Origin: an uncultured Flavobacteriales bacterium
GTDB lineage: Bacteria > Bacteroidota > Bacteroidia > Flavobacteriales > Crocinitomicaceae
Reading direction: 5' to 3'
DNA: 20,424 nt
Assembly: GCA_946479125.1 (NCBI GenBank)
Contig: CAMLET010000005.1
Span: 1-20,424 of the forward strand
The notes below the pieces were generated by a model. The model saw only the letters and a list, made by a program, of their open reading frames with translations. It searched no databases and had not been told where the DNA came from. A program made the translations under genes and the position numbers. This document shows positions 8,060 through 15,409 of this stretch, piece by piece (position 1 is the stretch's first letter; each line of letters opens with the position of its first letter).

Positions 8060-8073
8060 TCCGCCGCGGCGGA
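8060..8073. repeat. GC-rich 14-bp perfect palindrome between convergent genes
   Basis: TCCGCCGCGGCGGA is a perfect palindrome inside the 45-bp gap between the murI stop and the DUF5686 stop. GACT (8055-8058) and AGTC (8077-8080) flank it and could extend the stem. It stands out by base composition from its AT-rich surroundings and may act as a bidirectional hairpin, although no T-tract follows directly. Confidence 0.65.
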
Positions 8074-8101
8074 CTCAGTCACCATCTATTTCCTCCTTTA
8101 C

Positions 8102-10483
8102 TTAATTTAGCACAAAATTAAATGCAAGTTTCAGTGTAAGTGTTTTAGATATATCCGGAGAAACCAAAGCTCCAAAAGGAACGAACGCTCCAATACCGAA
8201 TCCTGAAGTATTTAAGATCAAGACATTTTCCAGAAATGCTCCTGTTTCGTAATATCCTTTTCGCATATCAGGAACCACCATGTTGTGATTTTCCGCATTT
8301 GAGAAACTTCCGGTTCCCATAGCATAATGAACTCCCAATCGCGGTGCTGTCCATTTTAGGTTCGTTTTTAAGCTCTTTGTAGTGTATCGAACGAAAAACG
8401 CCGTGAATTTATCGTTGTAAAAAGTAGAGGCTGACATCGTTTCAAATGAATTCGGAACGGATAAATTCCAATTTCCACCCGTTCCCGAAGCTGCATTCAA
8501 CATAAACAAAGGAACATTCCCCAATGTCTGACTTCCCATCAACTTCAATTGCAGTAAACCAGCAGCACGAATTTGAACGCGCTGTGTGACTTCAAGTGCA
8601 AAACGCTGGTAGTTCAGCGTACTCATTTCCAATCCTTTTAAACCAAGCACAGCAGCAAATCTAAAATGTGGCTTGTTAGACGGAGTTACAACTCGTCTGC
8701 CCGCCAAAAAAGTCACTTTGTCGCCTATTCCCCAAACCAATTCACCAGAAATTTCATGCTGATCTAGTTTTCGCAATGTATCGTCATTCAACTTGAACCA
8801 ATAATCTTGAGTGAACGTAACTCGTTGGTAGGAAGTCCCCAATCTCCAACCCAGTGTTGGACGGAAATATCCTGTCAATCCAACAGAAGCAATACGTTGT
8901 TTGTCCATTTTGGAAATATAGAAATCCTGATAAACCGAATTCAATTGAATCACATCGCGTTGCGGATAGAAAATAGAACCTCCACGTTCTGCAATATCGT
9001 CTTGATAACGCATGTCCATTTTCAGGAACTGTTTCGGTGAAAGTAACACGCTCATGTAGGTTCCGTACTTCCAGGCTTTATCCCGATTTCCGTAAGCACC
9101 ATAACCGCCAATCGTCACTCGCTTCATCAGTTTCGGACTATTCTCTAGTCCCAAACCAAAACGATATCCTTCGTATTCATGGTAATTGAACAATCGCGCC
9201 AAATCAAGCTGCACATAACCAATTGGAATCTTTCCGCTCGCTAATGAGCTAATGAATCCCATTTTTTTGTCGAACTTATAAACCTTACCAATGCTATCAA
9301 TCATCTCGTAAGTTCGTTCTTCTTTTTCCGAAAGTTCATTTACCCGCTCTTTGTCCCAATGCGCTGAATCTTTATCTCCAGCATCGAGATTGGTAATCAC
9401 AGTAGCAGCATTAAACTTCTCACCTTTCATGTCCACATCATACTTCAAATCTTCAACGTATGTTGTTCCTTTCGCGATCATGTAGGCATCAGGAATTGAA
9501 TCTGTTACCTTCAAAGAAGCAAAAACAGCTTCGGTAGACAGTTTTGCAGGAAACCAACGACCTTCCACATATTGATATTCCTGTGTGATCTTCGCATAAA
9601 AAGTTTCTTTCTTCTCAGCAGGAGCCGCAATCACTTTTTCAATGGCATAGTTTCTCGAGTTAATAAAAATTTCGCCTCGTAATCCCTCAAAATTTTTGTC
9701 TTTTTGAGGACGAAACTTAATATGGAATGTAGAATCTCCGCTTTCCGAAACAATGGTTTCCATCAATTGAAAAACATAACGTCGGGTATTTCCGAAGGCA
9801 ATTGGACTTATGAAAGTTTCACCAAAAATGCTGAACTGATTTTCATAAAAATGAAAGGTTTGAAGTTCACTCGCAAAAGTCGAAAATGTTGGATCTTTGA
9901 AACCGGAAACTTTGTAGGCTGTTATCTCTTCTTTTTCACGAAACGGTGGCTCAAAATATTTCTTGGTTGTGCTCTCCATCAAAAACAAATGCTGTCCATC
10001 GAAGAATTTCTTCATTTCAAGGAGATTACTGTCTTTTGTATCCGCTGGAATTTTCGCCAGAGCCTCAGGATTCATTGTCACATAAAACTTGCTGTAGCCA
10101 TTGTAGATGTATGATGATTTCCCATTCGGATGATTCGATTTTCGGTTATCAGCAGCTTTCGCCATAATCCTATTCGCTTCTTCATCAACACTCGAAATCA
10201 CCACTTCATCCAGTGATTTACCTGAGGACTGAAGACCAATAGAAAGTTGATTCGTTAGTAAAATGGTGGTATCGCGATAACCAGTTACGTGAAATCTAAC
10301 ATTTGACTTTTTACAATCGATTGTAAAATAACCATCAATATCTGCTAGAAGCGTTTTGCTTTCGCAAGTGATCTTCGTAAACGGAATGGGTTCGCCAGTT
10401 TCCAGATCAACAACCTGTATTTTTTGAGCATGGATTGAAATGGAAATAATAACCGCGCTCAACGCGAGTAAAAAGTGTTTCAT
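8102..10483 (-). CDS. DUF5686 family outer-membrane protein with CarboxypepD_reg-like N-terminal domain
   Basis: Predicted outer-membrane protein of unknown function, 793 residues. A signal peptide, MKHFLLALSAVIISISIHA, is followed by a carboxypeptidase-regulatory-like beta-sandwich (about residues 20-85: IQVVDLETGEPIPFTKI, then DIDGYFTIDC), then LDEVVISSVDEEANRIMAKA and NGYSKFYV, the entry to the DUF5686 region common in Bacteroidota. The C-terminal half (from about residue 420) is rich in alternating hydrophobic strands with Gly/Tyr turns (GYGAYGNRDKAWKYGTYM, LGTSYQRVTFTQ), consistent with a beta-barrel. The layout resembles a TonB-dependent receptor without plug or TonB box. It is monocistronic and divergent from the radical SAM gene. 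Its barrel makes it a likely BamA client. Confidence 0.85.
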   Translation of the reverse strand: MKHFLLALSAVIISISIHAQKIQVVDLETGEPIPFTKITCESKTLLADIDGYFTIDCKKSNVRFHVTGYRDTTILLTNQLSIGLQSSGKSLDEVVISSVDEEANRIMAKAADNRKSNHPNGKSSYIYNGYSKFYVTMNPEALAKIPADTKDSNLLEMKKFFDGQHLFLMESTTKKYFEPPFREKEEITAYKVSGFKDPTFSTFASELQTFHFYENQFSIFGETFISPIAFGNTRRYVFQLMETIVSESGDSTFHIKFRPQKDKNFEGLRGEIFINSRNYAIEKVIAAPAEKKETFYAKITQEYQYVEGRWFPAKLSTEAVFASLKVTDSIPDAYMIAKGTTYVEDLKYDVDMKGEKFNAATVITNLDAGDKDSAHWDKERVNELSEKEERTYEMIDSIGKVYKFDKKMGFISSLASGKIPIGYVQLDLARLFNYHEYEGYRFGLGLENSPKLMKRVTIGGYGAYGNRDKAWKYGTYMSVLLSPKQFLKMDMRYQDDIAERGGSIFYPQRDVIQLNSVYQDFYISKMDKQRIASVGLTGYFRPTLGWRLGTSYQRVTFTQDYWFKLNDDTLRKLDQHEISGELVWGIGDKVTFLAGRRVVTPSNKPHFRFAAVLGLKGLEMSTLNYQRFALEVTQRVQIRAAGLLQLKLMGSQTLGNVPLFMLNAASGTGGNWNLSVPNSFETMSASTFYNDKFTAFFVRYTTKSLKTNLKWTAPRLGVHYAMGTGSFSNAENHNMVVPDMRKGYYETGAFLENVLILNTSGFGIGAFVPFGALVSPDISKTLTLKLAFNFVLN

Positions 10484-10538
10484 AGTTTGGGGTGTTACTA
10501 TTTAGACCAAAACGTGCTCAAAAAGTTACTGTAAAAAT

Positions 10539-10606
10539 AAGAGGAAAGTCTGAAGCGGAAAACGGAATGACGAGAAGATCTGAACGGATTCATCAACTTT
10601 CCTCTT
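10539..10606. repeat. Inverted repeat in the divergent DUF5686/radical SAM intergenic region
   Basis: AAGAGGAAAGT (10539-10549) and ACTTTCCTCTT (10596-10606) are exact 11-bp complements separated by 46 nt. Further GGAA and TTCC words lie between and after the arms (AACGGAA at 10561-10567, TTCCGTT at 10613-10619). It resembles the word-based inverted elements elsewhere in the window, but here it lies between divergent genes. Confidence 0.6.
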
Positions 10607-10617
10607 TCCTCCTTCCG

Positions 10618-10643
10618 TTGTATTACGATTCTTCTTACTTTCG
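10618..10643 (+). promoter_or_regulatory. Candidate promoter of the radical SAM gene
   Basis: TTG at 10618-10620 and TACTTTCG at 10636-10643 (one mismatch to TAnnTTTG) lie 8 nt before the ATG. The 15-nt spacer is shorter than the usual 17-20, so the -33 assignment is doubtful. Confidence 0.4.
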
Positions 10644-10651
10644 TTAGTACC

Positions 10652-11683
10652 ATGCAAAGCGCCCGTAGAAAAGATAATTGGAACATTTTGAGACATCTCA
10701 CTGTTCGTCGTTTCTTCAATTTGGCTGCGCTGAAATTCAGTTTCTATTATTCCAGAATCACCAAACGAGCGTTAACTTTTGGGAAACCATTTTCCTTAAG
10801 CATTGAACCAACTACAGCATGTAATTTAGGTTGTCCGGCTTGTCCCAGCGGTTTAAAGATCTTTACCCGACCTACCGGAAAATTGGATTTAGCAGAACAC
10901 CAACTTTGGTTAAACCAATTGGCACCGACTGTTTTTTACATCAACTATTATTTTCAGGGTGAACCCTTTTTGCATCCGCAGTTTCTTGAAATCGTGAAAA
11001 GCGCCAAGCAAAAACGGATTTATACGGCTACATCAACCAATGCGCATTTCATCGACGATAAAAAAGCGAAGGAAATTGTTGCGTCAGGTTTAGATCGATT
11101 GATTATTTCAATTGATGGCTTGACTCAGGAAACCTATGAATCGTATAGAGTGAACGGTACTTTACAAAAAGTGATCGACGGTTCAAAAGCGCTAACAAAA
11201 GCGAAAGAGGAATTGAAAAGTAAGACGCCTTACCTCATTTTTCAGTTTTTGGTGGTGAAAGCGAACGAACATCAAATTGAAGAAGTCCAGCAATTAGCAG
11301 ACGAAATTGGAATAGACGAGGTTCGTTTCAAAACTGCCCAGGTTTACAATTACGAAAACGGAAATGAACTGATTCCTGAAAACGAAGAATATTCGCGTTA
11401 CATCAAACAAAAAGATGGAACCTACCGCGTAAAATTCGTTGGTGGAAATCACTGTTGGCGCATGTGGAGTTCAAGCGTTATTACTTTCGATGGACAAGTT
11501 GTTCCGTGCTGTTTTGATAAAGATGCTGAACATCCATTGGGTTCTTTGAAAACACAATCTTTCAACCAAATCTGGAAAAGTGAAGAATACGTTGGTTTCC
11601 GTAAGGCCGTTCTGACGGATAGAAATCAAATAGATATTTGCACGAATTGCTCAGAAGGTGCGAAGGTGTGGGTCGAACAATAA
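10652..11683 (+). CDS. Radical SAM/SPASM domain protein
   Basis: Radical S-adenosylmethionine enzyme of 343 residues; substrate unknown. The cluster motif CNLGCPAC (CX3CX2C: Cys57, Cys61, Cys64) sits after the strand LSIEPTTA, followed by the GEP-type motif FQGEPFLHP (102-110), TSTNAHFI (128-134) and ISIDGLTQETYESYR (152-166), together a complete partial TIM barrel. A C-terminal SPASM-type region supplies Cys268, Cys286, Cys287, Cys330 and Cys333 (GQVVPCCFD; ICTNCSEG), enough for one auxiliary Fe-S cluster. SPASM proteins include peptide maturases and MoaA-like carbohydrate enzymes, but no short precursor peptide ORF is visible beside it. The N-terminal 45 residues are basic and aromatic. It is upstream of kbl but separated by a repeat element and promoter, so probably not cotranscribed. 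Confidence 0.9.
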   Translation: MQSARRKDNWNILRHLTVRRFFNLAALKFSFYYSRITKRALTFGKPFSLSIEPTTACNLGCPACPSGLKIFTRPTGKLDLAEHQLWLNQLAPTVFYINYYFQGEPFLHPQFLEIVKSAKQKRIYTATSTNAHFIDDKKAKEIVASGLDRLIISIDGLTQETYESYRVNGTLQKVIDGSKALTKAKEELKSKTPYLIFQFLVVKANEHQIEEVQQLADEIGIDEVRFKTAQVYNYENGNELIPENEEYSRYIKQKDGTYRVKFVGGNHCWRMWSSSVITFDGQVVPCCFDKDAEHPLGSLKTQSFNQIWKSEEYVGFRKAVLTDRNQIDICTNCSEGAKVWVEQ

Positions 11684-11813
11684 TTATCAATTATAAATGA
11701 TTTAATTATCAAGTCCGACTCCAAAACCCAAAGCTATCTTGATAATTAATAATTGATCATTACTGGCGCTTACTTCTCTTTTTAATTTTCCATTTTCAAT
11801 TCTCAATTAAAAT
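11684..11813. repeat. Composite inverted element between the radical SAM gene and kbl
   Basis: Left arm TTAATTATCAAG (11702-11713) and right arm CTTGATAATTAA (11738-11749) are exact 12-bp complements. The pairing can extend irregularly into ATCAATTAT/AATTGATCAT outside them. A second segment follows, CATTTTCAATTCTCAATT (11791-11808), which matches the right arms before murI and the glycosyltransferase gene but has no matching left arm here. It ends next to the kbl -7 box. Confidence 0.7.
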
Positions 11814-11821
11814 TATCTTTG
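11814..11821 (+). promoter_or_regulatory. -7 box for kbl
   Basis: TATCTTTG is a perfect TAnnTTTG match lying 19 nt before the kbl ATG. The -33 region falls in the TTTTCAATT repeat segment and has no TTG. Confidence 0.55.
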
Positions 11822-11840
11822 TCCCACTAAACACGAAGTT

Positions 11841-13031
11841 ATGTACGGAAAAATAAAAGAGCACCTTTCTGGTGAACTAAAAGCGATACAAGAAGGAGGA
11901 ATTTTTAAGCGTGAGCGCATCATTACAACTCCGCAAGGAGCGCGTGTAAATGTTAGTTCAGGTGATGAAGTGGTGATTATGTGTGCCAACAATTACTTGG
12001 GACTTTCTTCGCACCCTGAAGTTATTCAAGCCGCAAAAGATGCTTTGGATACGCACGGTTTCGGAATGTCATCTGTTCGTTTTATTTGTGGTACACAAGA
12101 TATTCATAAGGAGTTGGAAGCGAAAATCGCTAAGTTCTACGGAACGGAAGATACGATTCTTTATGCAGCAGCTTTCGATGCAAACGGCGGTGTTTTTGAA
12201 CCACTTTTTGGCGAAGAAGATGCGATTATTTCTGACGAATTGAATCACGCTTCTATCATTGATGGAATTCGTTTGTGTAAAGCCGCTCGCTACCGTTACA
12301 AACATAGCGACATGGCTGATTTGGAAGCACAATTGATTAAAGCGCAAGCTCAACGTCACAGAATTATTGTTACAGACGGTGTTTTCTCTATGGATGGAGA
12401 TATCGCTCGCATGAACGAAATCTGTGATTTAGCTGATAAATATGATGCATTGGTTATGACAGATGAATGTCACAGTGCCGGTTTCATTGGAAAGACTGGT
12501 CGCGGAGTTCCTGAATACCATAACTGTATGGATCGCGTTGACATTGTTACAGGAACTTTAGGAAAAGCGCTTGGTGGAGCAATGGGTGGTTATACAACCG
12601 GAAAAAAAGAAGTGATTGAATTGTTGCGTCAACGTTCTCGTCCGTACTTATTCTCTAACTCTTTGGCTCCTTCTATCGTTGGTGCAGCAAACAAAGTATT
12701 CGATATTTTAGGAAGCTCAACGGAATTACGAGATAAACTAGAATCAAATACAAAATACTTCAAGGACAGAATTATTGCAGCTGGTTTTGATATCAAACCA
12801 GGAGATTCTCCTATCGTTCCAATCATGTTGTACGATGCAGCGTTGTCTCAACAGTTCGCAGATAAATTATTACAAGAAGGTGTTTACGCCATCGGATTCT
12901 TCTACCCTGTTGTAGCAAAAGGTGCAGCTCGTATCAGAACTCAAATTTCTGCAGCACATTCTATCGCCGATTTGGACAAAGCAATTGCAGCGTTCATCAA
13001 AGTTGGAAAAGAACTGAAAGTTATTAATTGA
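11841..13031 (+). CDS. kbl: Glycine C-acetyltransferase (2-amino-3-ketobutyrate CoA ligase)
   Basis: PLP enzyme of the alpha-oxoamine synthase family. It cleaves 2-amino-3-ketobutyrate with CoA to glycine and acetyl-CoA, the second step of threonine catabolism after threonine dehydrogenase. The 396 residues equal the family length (E. coli 398). Visible: [10 protein letters not shown] (50-59), [10 protein letters not shown] (77-86), substrate/PLP-stacking [12 protein letters not shown] with His136, [11 protein letters not shown] (177-187), [10 protein letters not shown] with Asp208 and His211, and the Schiff-base lysine Lys242 in [13 protein letters not shown]. The RFICGTQ motif with IDGIR favours Kbl over BioF or serine palmitoyltransferase. 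No threonine dehydrogenase gene is in the window, so the partner must be elsewhere. It has its own promoter. Confidence 0.94.
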   Translation: MYGKIKEHLSGELKAIQEGGIFKRERIITTPQGARVNVSSGDEVVIMCANNYLGLSSHPEVIQAAKDALDTHGFGMSSVRFICGTQDIHKELEAKIAKFYGTEDTILYAAAFDANGGVFEPLFGEEDAIISDELNHASIIDGIRLCKAARYRYKHSDMADLEAQLIKAQAQRHRIIVTDGVFSMDGDIARMNEICDLADKYDALVMTDECHSAGFIGKTGRGVPEYHNCMDRVDIVTGTLGKALGGAMGGYTTGKKEVIELLRQRSRPYLFSNSLAPSIVGAANKVFDILGSSTELRDKLESNTKYFKDRIIAAGFDIKPGDSPIVPIMLYDAALSQQFADKLLQEGVYAIGFFYPVVAKGAARIRTQISAAHSIADLDKAIAAFIKVGKELKVIN

Positions 13032-13125
13032 GAATTCCAAAATTGAAAATTGAGAAGTAAAGAATTCGTGAATTAGTGAGATTGACCTCTTTTCAATTTT
13101 ACATTTTCAATTCTCCATTTTAATT
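13026..13125. repeat. Inverted AATTGAAAA-type element between kbl and the glycosyltransferase gene
   Basis: Left arm, beginning inside the last kbl codons: GAGAATT (13030-13036) and AAAATTGAAAA (13039-13049). Right arm: TTTTCAATTTT (13090-13100) and AATTCTC (13109-13115). Both pairs are exact complements, but the two blocks occur in parallel rather than nested order, so one pairing or the other forms the stem. The right arm continues as CATTTTAATTTTAATTAC to the promoter. It shares words with the elements before murI and kbl. Confidence 0.75.
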
Positions 13126-13130
13126 TTAAT

Positions 13131-13138
13131 TACTTTTG
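13131..13138 (+). promoter_or_regulatory. -7 box for the glycosyltransferase gene
   Basis: TACTTTTG is a perfect TAnnTTTG match directly after the repeat arm, 44 nt before the ATG. As at murI and kbl, no TTG -33 box is visible. Confidence 0.55.
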
Positions 13139-13182
13139 CGGTTTCCAATATTTTTGGAGCACACACTAAAAACACATTTTAC

Positions 13183-15069
13183 ATGACAAGACCGCTTCTT
13201 GTTTTAGTCGCTGCGTTGATTTCATTGACTTCAATGGCACAAATGAAACGTGATGTTTCTGGTTTTTACCGCGATTCAAGAACAGAAGGTGCATTATCTG
13301 ATGTTCCTGTTCAGTTGGTGAATCAAAAAACAGGTAAGAAATACCTTACTACTACCGATTCTGATGGTAAATTCTTTTTCAAAGATGTAAAGTTAGAAGC
13401 TGTTGACACGGTAAAATTCAACTTGTCGGTTGCTGATAAAAACTACAAGGAAGAAACGTTTGTTGTAAAAATTGACACTGACCATAAGTCGGAGTACAAA
13501 ATGGATGAAAAGAATCCATTCCGTTCTTCAACCAAAGTAACATGGTTATTTAACTGGGGAAATTCCGGCGAAAAAGAACATTACTGGTCGCACCTTGTAG
13601 CAAAAATCATTTTGGTGATCTACGGTATTTGTTTGGTTTTAGTATTCTTCTACTCTATCCTTCAACTTTCGCTTTCTATTGCCTATGCAAGAAACAGAAA
13701 GAAAGTTGCAACTAAACCAGAAATTCCATTTGACCCGGAAAACGCACATAGAGTAACTGTTCAGTTGCCAATGTATAATGAGGAATATGTTGCTGAACGA
13801 ATCATTGAAGCTTGTGCAGCATTCGATTATCCAAGAGATAAATTCGACATTCAGGTTTTGGATGATTCAACTGACGAAACAAAAGACATTATCGCGGCTA
13901 AAGTAGCTGAAGTTGCAGCTCGCGGAATTCAAATTACACATATTCACCGTGTTGACCGAACTGGCTATAAAGCTGGAGCACTTGACTCAGCGATGGATCA
14001 GGTGAAAGGTGATTACATTGCCATTTTTGATGCCGATTTCGTTCCTGAACCAGATTGGTTGAAACGAGTAATGCCTAACTTCGATTCAGATGATATTGGA
14101 GTGGTACAAACACGTTGGGGACACTTAAACAAAAAATACTCATTGCTTACAGAACTTCAGGCTTTTGGTTTGAATGGTCACTTTGCCGCTGAACAAGGTG
14201 GTAGAAATGCAGCAGGACACTTTATCAATTTCAACGGAACTGGTGGTGTATGGCGCAAAAAGTGTATTGAAAGTGCTGGTGGTTGGGAACACGATACCTT
14301 GACAGAAGATTTGGATTTGAGCTACCGTGCACAATTACGTGGATGGAAATTCAAATACATGGAAAATATCGTTGCTCCTGCTGAATTACCAATTACAATG
14401 TCGGCATTGAAAGCACAACAGCACCGTTGGATGAAAGGTGGAGCTGAGTGTTTCGTGAAAATGTGGAAAACAATCTTAACGTTTAAAGGAGTGAAATTGA
14501 GCGACCGTGTTCACGGAATGTCTCACCTTTTCAATTCTTCTGTTTTCGTATTCATCCTGATCATGTCGTTGATGAGCTTAGCGGTTCTTCATATCAAAGA
14601 CAGCTTCTCTGATCTGAACTACGTCATTAAATTTGGTTCGGTATTTATCTCAAGTACTGTTTTCTTAATGTATTACTATTGGTTGGCTTACCGCGACAAA
14701 ACAAGCAATACATTTACATCTTTCTTCCGATTTGTTGGTCGTTTCTTCCAATTCCTGGTAGTTTCTCTAGGATTATCTTTGAGTAACACTGTTGCTGTAC
14801 TAGAAGGTTATTTAGGAATTAAATCTTCGTTTGTAAGAACTCCTAAATTCAACGTAAACAGCAAAAAAGAATTCAAAGGAAATAAATACGACAAAAAGAG
14901 TATTTCTTTGATCACGATCGGAGAAGGAATTCTGATGGTAGTTTTCGGTTTCACCGCAATCAACAGAGCAATTTACATGGACTTCGGAATGGTTCCGTTC
15001 CACGCTATGTTGGCTACAGGATACGGATTGGTATTCTTCAGCACATTGAAAGAATTGAAACGCGCTTAG
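13183..15069 (+). CDS. Family 2 glycosyltransferase with secreted Cna-B/CarboxypepD_reg-like N-terminal domain
   Basis: Processive-type membrane glycosyltransferase (cellulose synthase/CslA-like GT2), 628 residues. Order: signal peptide MTRPLLVLVAALISLTSMA; a beta-sandwich (about 22-100; VPVQLVNQKTGKKYLTTTDS, then DGKFFFKDV) resembling Cna-B or carboxypeptidase regulatory domains; a transmembrane helix (about 137-169); the catalytic domain with VQLPMYNE (193-200), VLDDSTDET (Asp227/228), DAD (283-285), TEDLDLSYRAQLRGW (374-388) and QQHRW (412-416, the QxxRW of processive enzymes); then four or five transmembrane helices from about 449. All catalytic residues are intact. The N-terminal domain would lie in the periplasm and the catalytic domain in the cytosol. 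The polymer is unknown; glucomannan-, cellulose- or glycolipid-type products are possible. No BcsB-like partner is nearby. Confidence 0.9.
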   Translation: MTRPLLVLVAALISLTSMAQMKRDVSGFYRDSRTEGALSDVPVQLVNQKTGKKYLTTTDSDGKFFFKDVKLEAVDTVKFNLSVADKNYKEETFVVKIDTDHKSEYKMDEKNPFRSSTKVTWLFNWGNSGEKEHYWSHLVAKIILVIYGICLVLVFFYSILQLSLSIAYARNRKKVATKPEIPFDPENAHRVTVQLPMYNEEYVAERIIEACAAFDYPRDKFDIQVLDDSTDETKDIIAAKVAEVAARGIQITHIHRVDRTGYKAGALDSAMDQVKGDYIAIFDADFVPEPDWLKRVMPNFDSDDIGVVQTRWGHLNKKYSLLTELQAFGLNGHFAAEQGGRNAAGHFINFNGTGGVWRKKCIESAGGWEHDTLTEDLDLSYRAQLRGWKFKYMENIVAPAELPITMSALKAQQHRWMKGGAECFVKMWKTILTFKGVKLSDRVHGMSHLFNSSVFVFILIMSLMSLAVLHIKDSFSDLNYVIKFGSVFISSTVFLMYYYWLAYRDKTSNTFTSFFRFVGRFFQFLVVSLGLSLSNTVAVLEGYLGIKSSFVRTPKFNVNSKKEFKGNKYDKKSISLITIGEGILMVVFGFTAINRAIYMDFGMVPFHAMLATGYGLVFFSTLKELKRA

Positions 15070-15117
15070 TTTTAAAATTAGTAGGGTGAATAATTATTCA
15101 TCCCCTTACACATATTC

Positions 15118-15148
15118 AAAACCATCTGTGAAAACAGGTGGTTTTTTT
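15118..15148 (+). terminator. Intrinsic terminator after the glycosyltransferase gene
   Basis: AAAACCATCTGT (15118-15129) pairs with ACAGGTGGTTTT (15134-15145) through 12 bp with one G-U, around a GAAA tetraloop, and the T-run continues (TTTTTTT in total). A weaker hairpin without T-tract (GGGTGAATA/TATTCATCCC, 15084-15104) precedes it, directly after the stop. Confidence 0.93.
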
Positions 15149-15409
15149 GTTTGAATCCATTTTCCATATGAATTAGTGCACTTCTGAATTTCGGGAATTT
15201 GGGAAAACCGGGTTTTAGGGAAATCCCTGACATCGATGCTGTATTAAGTCTTCCCGAAGTTTAAAACTAAAAAAACAGTACCAACCAAACCATAACTAAC
15301 CCGTGAATCATGCAACTTTTCTTAGAAACTATTAACATCATGCCTTTTCTATTATTCCTAACTTAACTGACATCAATTATTCTAAATAAGGAAATACAAT
15401 TCAAGTCAA
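15149..15409. other. Long intergenic region before tspO with a possible multi-branched RNA fold
   Basis: No ORF is convincing here. At 15185-15263 the flanks TTCGGGAA (15190-15197) and TTCCCGAA (15251-15258) are exact complements, extendable outward to about 13 bp with two G-U pairs. They enclose two short hairpins: AAAAC-CGG-GTTTT (15204-15216) and AGGG-AAAT-CCCT (15217-15228). This would give a three- or four-way junction. The remaining 145 nt up to tspO are AT-rich, with no clear TAnnTTTG box. It could be a small RNA, a 5' leader element or a degenerate repeat; I cannot match it to a known riboswitch. Confidence 0.4.

Noticed and set aside
9704..10114. 136-residue plus-strand open frame within the DUF5686 gene
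   Set aside because: Its translation is aromatic- and Cys-rich, which reflects the complementary strand of a real coding region, and it has no start signal.
11841..13031. Serine palmitoyltransferase or BioF identity for the kbl product
   Set aside because: The [10 protein letters not shown] and [10 protein letters not shown] motifs and the 396-residue length fit glycine C-acetyltransferase better, although the family members are close and a profile search would settle it.
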